In this document: one piece after another, positions 1 to 5,556 of the stretch
Layout of the letters: each line of letters begins with the position of its first letter
Numbering within the stretch: the first letter of the stretch is position 1
DNA from: JAGOBX01 sp017999075 [NCBI: Candidatus Babelota bacterium]
GTDB lineage: Bacteria; JAGOBX01
Length of the DNA stretch: 7,385 nt
Assembly (NCBI GenBank): GCA_017999075.1
Contig: JAGOBX010000165.1
Location: 1 to 7,385, forward strand
Direction of reading: 5' to 3'
Program-made: the position numbers and the translations under genes
The notes under the pieces: generated by a model
The model's database searches: none
Seen by the model: the letters and a program-made list of their open reading frames with translations, nothing else
What the model was told of the DNA's origin: nothing

Positions 1-154
1 TATCTTCTGAAGCTGATTGAATAGTTTCTGATATTGATGACGAAAAACTATAAGCTATATTGTTTTCGATTAATAGATAAATACTTAAAATTATAAAAAA
101 TACAGTTTTTATTATTAAATTTAATTTTTTATTATTATTAAAAATTTTTATCAT
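1..154 (-). CDS. Exported protein, N-terminal fragment (runs off left edge)
   Basis: The first 51 codons of a gene that leaves the window at its left edge are open from an ATG at 154. The N-terminus reads as a secretion signal: a lysine- and asparagine-rich n-region (residues 1-16), a hydrophobic core (about 17-29, TVFFIILSIYLLI), then a polar stretch with a possible signal peptidase I site after A34-Y35-S36. What follows is rich in Ser and Thr, as at the start of a mature exported protein. It is too short to assign a function. No clear Shine-Dalgarno sequence precedes the ATG, which lowers confidence in the exact start. A good promoter about 30 bases upstream, and a terminator separating it from the regulator gene, support a real gene starting its own transcript. 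It could instead be a membrane-anchored protein if the signal is not cleaved. Confidence 0.6.
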   Translation of the reverse strand, partial: MIKIFNNNKKLNLIIKTVFFIILSIYLLIENNIAYSFSSSISETIQSASED

Positions 155-185
155 TATTGTTTTTTATAAAAGATTAATTTTTAAT

Positions 186-215
186 AATATATAATATTTT
201 AATCTATATTGTCAA
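186..215 (-). promoter_or_regulatory. Sigma70-type promoter of the exported-protein gene
   Basis: On the minus strand a perfect -35 box TTGACA (215-210) is followed after 18 bases by TATATT (191-186). Transcription would start near 179, leaving a short leader of about 25 bases before the ATG at 154. The spacer is one base longer than the optimum, and overlapping TATA-like alternatives exist in this AT-rich stretch, so the exact -10 is less certain than the -35. Confidence 0.6.
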
Positions 216-224
216 GTAAGGCTG

Positions 225-255
225 AATAGTAGTAAAAAAGGAGTATAATAGTAGT
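225..255 (-). repeat. Pair of 9-base direct repeats upstream of the -35 box
   Basis: The 9-mer ACTACTATT occurs twice on the minus strand, at 255-247 and 233-225, with a start-to-start spacing of 22 bases, about two helical turns. The copies are separated by a T-rich 13-base spacer. The nearer copy ends 9 bases before the -35 box, so the centres lie near -50 and -72 relative to the predicted start. That is where activators bind. Seen directly: the repeat and its spacing. Inferred: a regulator-binding role, with the LuxR-type regulator encoded just upstream as the obvious candidate. Confidence 0.45.
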
Positions 256-320
256 TTTTTGGGAAAAATATGAAAAATTACTTAACTTTTATTAGTCTTA
301 TTTCAAAATATAAATTTTGT

Positions 321-343
321 AAAAAATGGCAGTAACGCCATTT
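321..343 (-). terminator. Rho-independent terminator of the four-gene unit
   Basis: On the minus strand a perfect 7-base stem AAATGGC/GCCATTT with a 6-base loop GTTACT ends in a run of six T (326-321). It lies 18 bases after the regulator's stop codon. This is the expected position and form for an intrinsic terminator. It separates the operon from the next promoter. The stem is short and has only three G-C pairs, so termination may be partial. Confidence 0.7.
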
Positions 344-361
344 GGAAACATTACCTTTATA

Positions 362-1270
362 TTATATGTTTAAATTATTTAAAAAATAATATAGATTAGT
401 ATCGCTGTTTGTTATATTTAATTTTTTTCTGATATTTTTACGATGAAATTTAACTGATTCCTCGCTGATATCCAATGCATCGGAAATTTCTTTATTTGAC
501 TTCCCTTTTTTTATGAGTTCACATACGCTATATTCTTTAGGAGTGAGCTGGACTACAATATTTTTTAATATATTATTTGAAAATCCGGTTAAATTTTTTA
601 TATATTCTTTGAGTTGGTCAATGACAAGAGAAGAACTGTTATTGGGTAATCCGGTATTTTTTTCAATTTTATCAAGAGCAGGTAAAAAAACCGATTGAAT
701 ATTGCTCAGAAGTTCTTGATGATATTTTTTTTTTTCTGATTCAATATGTTTTAATACTTCCTGCAGAGCAATGTTTTTCATTTCAGTTTCTTTTTGCACT
801 TCGATTAATTTTTGTTCATATTCTTTTTGTTTTTTGATTTCTTCCGTTAATTGAGAAGTCCGCATTTCAACCAGTTCATTAAGATGAAACTGGTAATTTT
901 TTATTTCAAGAGTTCTTTTAATTCTTATAATAAGTTCTTTAATAATAAAAGGTTTAGTAACATAATCGTGGCCGCCTGATTGAAACCCTTTTATTATGCT
1001 TTCGGTATTGGTTTCACCTGTAACAAATATTACAGGTATGTTTTCAGTATTATTTTTAGATTTTAATTTTGAACATATTTCATAACCATTAGTAACAGGA
1101 ATATTGATATCAAGCAATATACAATCAGGTAATTCTGTTTCAAGTATTTTAAACGCAATTTCTGCGCTTTGAGCTATGCTGACTAAATACTGTTCTTTTT
1201 TTAGAATGTTTCCGAGTATTCGTATGTCGTCAGGATTATCGTCAATAATTAAAATTCTTTCGTTTTTCAT
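362..1270 (-). CDS. Response regulator: receiver, coiled coil, LuxR-type HTH
   Basis: A 302-residue cytoplasmic transcription regulator. Residues 4-122 form a complete receiver domain: acidic pair D10/D11, phospho-acceptor D54 (ILLD), switch T84, and K106 followed by Pro. Residues about 124-190 are a long charged coiled coil opening with a kinase-linker-like MRTSQLTEEI. Residues about 183-235 form a helical segment (FLPALDKI and onward). This leads into a LuxR-type helix-turn-helix at about 240-300, with LTPKEYSVCELIKKGKSNKEI and a recognition helix around SVKFHRKNIRKKL. The segment plus HTH resembles PAS-LuxR regulators I associate with Desulfobacterota. At 302 residues it is much longer than NarL/FixJ regulators (about 210) because of the inserted linker. 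It starts 16 bases after the kinase stop, so the two are almost certainly partners. No Shine-Dalgarno sequence is visible. Targets are unknown; the next promoter is the nearest candidate. Confidence 0.9.
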   Translation of the reverse strand: MKNERILIIDDNPDDIRILGNILKKEQYLVSIAQSAEIAFKILETELPDCILLDINIPVTNGYEICSKLKSKNNTENIPVIFVTGETNTESIIKGFQSGGHDYVTKPFIIKELIIRIKRTLEIKNYQFHLNELVEMRTSQLTEEIKKQKEYEQKLIEVQKETEMKNIALQEVLKHIESEKKKYHQELLSNIQSVFLPALDKIEKNTGLPNNSSSLVIDQLKEYIKNLTGFSNNILKNIVVQLTPKEYSVCELIKKGKSNKEISDALDISEESVKFHRKNIRKKLNITNSDTNLYYFLNNLNI

Positions 1271-1286
1271 ATTCGTTTTTTATATT

Positions 1287-3440
1287 TTATTTCAAAGTAT
1301 AATTTCTGCATCTTTTAAGAAGCAATTCAAACTCCTTTAAAGAATTATTAAGATTTTTAATATCAAAAGTTTCTGTGTATTGTAAAGATTCAACTGCCCA
1401 ATTTTCTAAATCGCTGTTTTTTTTGTCTTTCGACAAAATTATGATTTCTTTTAAAAATTTTTCAATTCTGTCGATTGCAAATGTCATCATTAACGATGAA
1501 AAATCATTATAAATGTTTTCATTGAATATCTGTTTTAAATCAGCAAGCCGGTTGTCAGGAATTTCATTTATACTGATTCGTGTTGACTGCTTGTTTTTTT
1601 CAGGAATATAGGAATCGTCAATTTTATAAGGAAGATGTTTTATTAATTCATCTTTCAGGGTTTGAATCGTTAAAGGTTTTTTTAAAAAACCGTCAAATCC
1701 GAGAATTGCTGTCTTTTTGATCATTTCAGGGAAAGAATAAGCGCTTACAGCTATTACAGGAATAGAAGATAATTCTTTTTCACTGCGTATCATTTTTATC
1801 AGTTCAAGTCCATCTATCTCAGGCATTCGGATGTCAAGAAGAATAATATCAGGTTTTTCCTTTAAAGCCAAGGGAATAGCCATTCTGCTGTCTCCGGTTT
1901 CATTAACGCGCAAATCTAAATTTTTCAGCATTTTTTTCAGCAATATTCGGTTGATTTCAAGATCGTCAACAACAAGGCATAAAGAATTTTTAAATTTGAT
2001 TTTCTTAATATCTTCAATTGTATTAAGAATTTTTGAATGAACTCCTATTTTAATGCAGGGAATCATAATCTTGAAAATTGTTCCACCTGCTTCCCTGTTT
2101 TCAAGATTAACTGTTCCGTGCATAAGTTCAGTCAGACTTTTTACTATTGCCAATCCAAGTCCTACTCCGTAATTAGGAGATGAATTTTTTTCATCCTGAG
2201 AAAAAGCTTCGAATACATAATTGAATTTTTCTGGTGAAATGCCTGATCCGCTGTCTTCTATAATGATTATTAAATCAACTGTCTCATTTTGAATATTTTC
2301 GTTTTCACTTCGGAAAACTAATTTTATATATCCTTTTTTTGTGTGTTTTACAGAGTTATTAATGAGATTGCAAATTATTTGACGCATTCTGTATTCGTCA
2401 AATATTAAAAAACTATGCATTGACTCTCCTATTTCAATGATAAATTCAAGTTTTTTTGATTTTATTTTTTCTGAATAATTAGATTCAATCCCGGTTATAA
2501 AATCTTTTATATTTACATTATTCGGATTTAATTCAAATTTTTTTGCTTCAAGTTTTGAAATATCAAGCAGATCATTTATAAATATAAGAAGATCATCACA
2601 TGACCGGTTTATTATTTTTAAATAATTCTTTTGTTTGTGAGTCAGGTTATCATCGTTTATTAGTTCTGAAAAACCTATTATGGCGTTAAGAGGAGTTCTT
2701 ATATCGTGGCTTACATTTGCATAAAAAACATTTTTAGCTTTATTGGCATGTTCTGCAGTTTCTTTTTCTTTTAAATATTGGGATGTACGCAAATTTACTT
2801 CATTCTGAAGGTTATCTTTTAGGTTTAACAGCCGTTTCAATATTGTTTCAAAAAGTTTGCTGAAATAAAGAAGTATCGTAATTGCGCAAATGAAAAGAGT
2901 CAGAGGAAGAACCATATTATCAAAAAAAATTTTTTTGTTTTCATATATAATTGCAGACATAAACGCAAGTATTACTGATACTGCTAATATAACAGTATGT
3001 TTTCTTCCTAAAAAAAATGTTGAAACCAGGCACATATAAAACTGCAGAATGCAAAACTGAAACATTAAAGCTACCTTTGTTCTTATAAATTCGTAACCGC
3101 CTTGATATTTAAATAAAATAGAATATATTATAATATTGTAAATGAAGTTTGTATAAATAATGTATAAAAAAATTTTTTTTGTTTTTTTTAAAATGAAAAT
3201 AAAAAATAGTCCGATAATATTAATCATCATATTTATCAAAGAAATGTAGAACATCACAGAAGATATTCCTGTTCTGCAGAATGCTAAAAAGAAGCTTAAC
3301 ATTATTATGTATATGAGAGTCAGTATTATTGCTTTCCTTTTTACGGAATTTATATAATTTTCTATGTTGTCTATATCCATTTTTTCAGGAAAAGTGTTTT
3401 GTAAATATTTACTTTTAAGGCTGGAAAATAAAGCGTTCAT
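1287..3440 (-). CDS. Membrane hybrid histidine kinase with receiver domain
   Basis: A 717-residue inner-membrane sensor kinase. About six hydrophobic helices span residues 36-195 (roughly 36-57, 64-85, 88-110, 126-144, 147-166, 175-195). They have only short loops and no large periplasmic domain, so the signal is probably membrane-borne or comes from a partner. A coiled linker (205-238) precedes the HisKA domain with SHDIRTP (phospho-accepting H245). The HATPase has an N-box at N358/N362, G1 DSGSG (396-400), F-box FEAFSQ (410-415) and G2 GVGLGL (425-430), all intact. A receiver follows at 486-602, with D492/D493, phospho-acceptor D536 and K588-Pro. The C-terminal 110 residues are helical but contain no histidine, so they are not an active Hpt domain. 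The six-helix sensor is not a family I can name. The start at 3440 lies 19 bases past the upstream stop and lacks a Shine-Dalgarno sequence; M21 is an alternative. Confidence 0.93.
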   Translation of the reverse strand: MNALFSSLKSKYLQNTFPEKMDIDNIENYINSVKRKAIILTLIYIIMLSFFLAFCRTGISSVMFYISLINMMINIIGLFFIFILKKTKKIFLYIIYTNFIYNIIIYSILFKYQGGYEFIRTKVALMFQFCILQFYMCLVSTFFLGRKHTVILAVSVILAFMSAIIYENKKIFFDNMVLPLTLFICAITILLYFSKLFETILKRLLNLKDNLQNEVNLRTSQYLKEKETAEHANKAKNVFYANVSHDIRTPLNAIIGFSELINDDNLTHKQKNYLKIINRSCDDLLIFINDLLDISKLEAKKFELNPNNVNIKDFITGIESNYSEKIKSKKLEFIIEIGESMHSFLIFDEYRMRQIICNLINNSVKHTKKGYIKLVFRSENENIQNETVDLIIIIEDSGSGISPEKFNYVFEAFSQDEKNSSPNYGVGLGLAIVKSLTELMHGTVNLENREAGGTIFKIMIPCIKIGVHSKILNTIEDIKKIKFKNSLCLVVDDLEINRILLKKMLKNLDLRVNETGDSRMAIPLALKEKPDIILLDIRMPEIDGLELIKMIRSEKELSSIPVIAVSAYSFPEMIKKTAILGFDGFLKKPLTIQTLKDELIKHLPYKIDDSYIPEKNKQSTRISINEIPDNRLADLKQIFNENIYNDFSSLMMTFAIDRIEKFLKEIIILSKDKKNSDLENWAVESLQYTETFDIKNLNNSLKEFELLLKRCRNYTLK

Positions 3441-3447
3441 ATTTTAT

Positions 3448-3468
3448 AAAAAATAAGTCTTATTTTTT
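3448..3468. other. AT-only hairpin at the VanZ-CBM9/kinase junction
   Basis: Ten-base complementary arms (AAAAAATAAG at 3448-3457 and its complement at 3459-3468) flank a single central base, so a 9-pair stem with a 3-base loop can form. The arms carry poly-A/poly-T on both strands. It covers the stop codon of the upstream gene and sits just before the kinase start. It could be a weak attenuator or mRNA-processing site, or a by-product of base composition. Only one G-C pair makes strong termination unlikely. Confidence 0.3.
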
Positions 3469-5556
3469 TAAAATTAATTTTTTGAAAAACTCAGGTTCGT
3501 GAAACCAGTTTTTAGTTTTTCCGAACGCGTAAAAAGTATAAGAATCTTTGCTTTTATCTATTCTGTAAACATTGAACTTGGCGTCAGGATATTTATCATA
3601 ACCTTTTGGAAAAATTGATGCTACTGGTATTTTGATTTCTGCTGAATAACCTGAGTTATGCCTGTTTGCCCCAGTTTCAAGAAATCCGCAATTCCATAAT
3701 ATTGCCTTGTCGAAATTTATGTTTCCGCCGTTATAAATTATTTCTGCATCAAATACTGTATTAATCGGACTCACTTCAAACTCGAAATATTTTTCGCCTC
3801 TGCCTTCAGGATCAATGAAAATTTCAACACAATCGTCATTATACACTTTTCCATCGCGTTTTGTTTCATCAACAGAAAAAAAATCGTCTTTACAAACAAA
3901 TGAAACATATAAGTTTTCCTCGTTCAGCAATATTTTTGCCACAGTATGATTTTCAGTAAGTTCACCTGTTTTAATGTTATAAAATTTATTTATCGGTTTG
4001 ATTTTTTTCCAGACTTTTTCGTCCGGAATTCCGTCAATAACAATTTGTTCTGATTTTATAACAGTCAATTTGTAACCTGAAGAAGAAGGAGTGGAACAAT
4101 TCAATATTACTGCTGCAATAACCATTAAAATTAAAGAATTAATTCCGGTACTGTTTATTTTGATATATTTTTTTGAAAATATCAATACAGAAAGACTTAG
4201 GAAAATTGCAATAATATTTATATGAAGTTTGCTTATGCCTGTAATAATACATTTGCTTACTTCACTTACATAATCTTTGTTTTTATCTGATTTTAATAAT
4301 TCTTCCAGATAAGTTTGTTCCCCGTCTTTCCAAAAAAATTTGCTTGATTTGATTGAAGATTCAAAATATTTTTCAAGAATTTTGTTTTCATTATAGCTTA
4401 CTGTTAAATAATTTTTTAAAGAGTCTTCTGATTCTTTTTTTCTTATTCCGCCAATGATTTCTTTGGCTTTGATTTTCATATCTTCAATGTATAACAGTAA
4501 TGAATTGTCGTCAATAAATGTGATTTTTTTCGATTCGAGCGATTTTAAAATATATGAATAAAGATATTTATTGAATTTGATTGATTTGATCTCTTCAATA
4601 TTTCCGGATGCTTTTCCGTCGGCTAAATCATTCATATATTTGTAATGCTGGTAATATGCAAGATATCTGTCTCTCCTGAAAATATGAACCCTTAATTCAT
4701 GTATGAACGGAAATTCTTTTGCATTATATTTGTCAATGAAGTTTCCGTAACTTGAATCATCCGAAGTATTTATAAGAGCTGTGGTACTGATTGCTTCTGA
4801 CGAATCAATTGATTTTATTTCGTTTTCTGATATTCTCGAAAAAAACGAAATGTTTTCTGAAGATATTTTATATCCGTAATCAGGTATGCAGTTTAGAAAT
4901 ATGGCAGAAGATATAAATGCTGTAATAATGATTATATTTGAAATCAGTAAATTCCGTTTTAATATTCTCGGTGTTAAATTAGGAGGAAAACATTTGCCGA
5001 TAAGTAAAATTATGAGCCAGCACGCTGCAGCATTCCACATAACATCGTCAAACTCGCCGCTTCTGTTTGGCAGAAAATGCTGAATGGTTTCGTCTATAAG
5101 ACCTATCATATAAGCAGCTGCGCATGAAATGGAATATATGGTCCTGTCAAAAACCGATTGTTTCAGTGCGGATATAATGAATAAAGACAAAAGACCGTAT
5201 TCAATAAAATGAATTTTTTCCGTGGGAATTTCCATTTTTATGAGAAAATAACCATAAACCAAAAATATCCCTGTAAACCAAAATATTTTTTTTAGTTTAT
5301 TTTGAGATTTGATGATTTTTATGAATAAAAATATCAATGAAATGAAAATTATTATAGCTGCAATCCAGCCAATCATATCGTAACCTGAAACTTTTTTTGA
5401 AATGAGTTTTTCTATTATTCCGGCTAAAATTATAGAAATTTTATTTTTATCAAGAACTCCTGAAAGCCATCGTATAACATCAGGACCATAGGGTAAAGTA
5501 AGAAATATAACTGCCGAATATAATATTACTGAAATCCATTTTATGGTTTTTTTCAT
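3460..5556 (-). CDS. VanZ-like membrane protein fused to CBM9-like domain
   Basis: A 698-residue multi-part envelope protein. Residues 1-222 hold about seven membrane helices including a VanZ-like domain (about 113-190), shown by HFIEYGLLS (116-124), GLIDETIQHFLPNR (152-165), then acidic D170/D171 and N175. Residues 224-440 are a hydrophilic, probably periplasmic, domain I do not recognise; it contains a basic block RVHIFRRDRYL (289-299). Two more hydrophobic segments (444-461, 474-487) follow; the second ends in VILNC-STPSSS, resembling a lipoprotein signal. Residues 497-698 form a CBM9-like carbohydrate-binding beta-sandwich: VIDGIPDEKVW (506-516), NDDCVEIFIDPEG (573-585), FEFEVSP (591-597), W621, YSAEIKIP (637-644). 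VanZ family proteins are known from teicoplanin resistance and polysaccharide loci; their biochemistry is unclear. The start overlaps the enzyme gene's stop (ATGA), implying translational coupling. An ancestral fusion of a VanZ protein and a CBM9 lipoprotein is likely but inferred. Confidence 0.85.
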   Translation of the reverse strand: MKKTIKWISVILYSAVIFLTLPYGPDVIRWLSGVLDKNKISIILAGIIEKLISKKVSGYDMIGWIAAIIIFISLIFLFIKIIKSQNKLKKIFWFTGIFLVYGYFLIKMEIPTEKIHFIEYGLLSLFIISALKQSVFDRTIYSISCAAAYMIGLIDETIQHFLPNRSGEFDDVMWNAAACWLIILLIGKCFPPNLTPRILKRNLLISNIIIITAFISSAIFLNCIPDYGYKISSENISFFSRISENEIKSIDSSEAISTTALINTSDDSSYGNFIDKYNAKEFPFIHELRVHIFRRDRYLAYYQHYKYMNDLADGKASGNIEEIKSIKFNKYLYSYILKSLESKKITFIDDNSLLLYIEDMKIKAKEIIGGIRKKESEDSLKNYLTVSYNENKILEKYFESSIKSSKFFWKDGEQTYLEELLKSDKNKDYVSEVSKCIITGISKLHINIIAIFLSLSVLIFSKKYIKINSTGINSLILMVIAAVILNCSTPSSSGYKLTVIKSEQIVIDGIPDEKVWKKIKPINKFYNIKTGELTENHTVAKILLNEENLYVSFVCKDDFFSVDETKRDGKVYNDDCVEIFIDPEGRGEKYFEFEVSPINTVFDAEIIYNGGNINFDKAILWNCGFLETGANRHNSGYSAEIKIPVASIFPKGYDKYPDAKFNVYRIDKSKDSYTFYAFGKTKNWFHEPEFFKKLILKK

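Noticed and set aside
155-361. Possible small RNA or second gene in the left intergenic region.
   Set aside because: The stretch is accounted for by terminator, repeats and promoter. The rest is simple A/T-rich sequence with no further stable hairpin or open frame.
513-698. Plus-strand open frames opposite the regulator (513-698), kinase (1831-2040), membrane protein (4886-5083) and enzyme (6484-6723).
   Set aside because: All are short and antisense to well-conserved domains, with no plausible ribosome binding site or recognisable product.
1016-1037. Perfect 8-base inverted repeat with a 6-base loop inside the regulator gene (ACCTGTAA/TTACAGGT).
   Set aside because: It lies within codons for conserved receiver residues around T84. 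About one such match is expected by chance in a window of this size.
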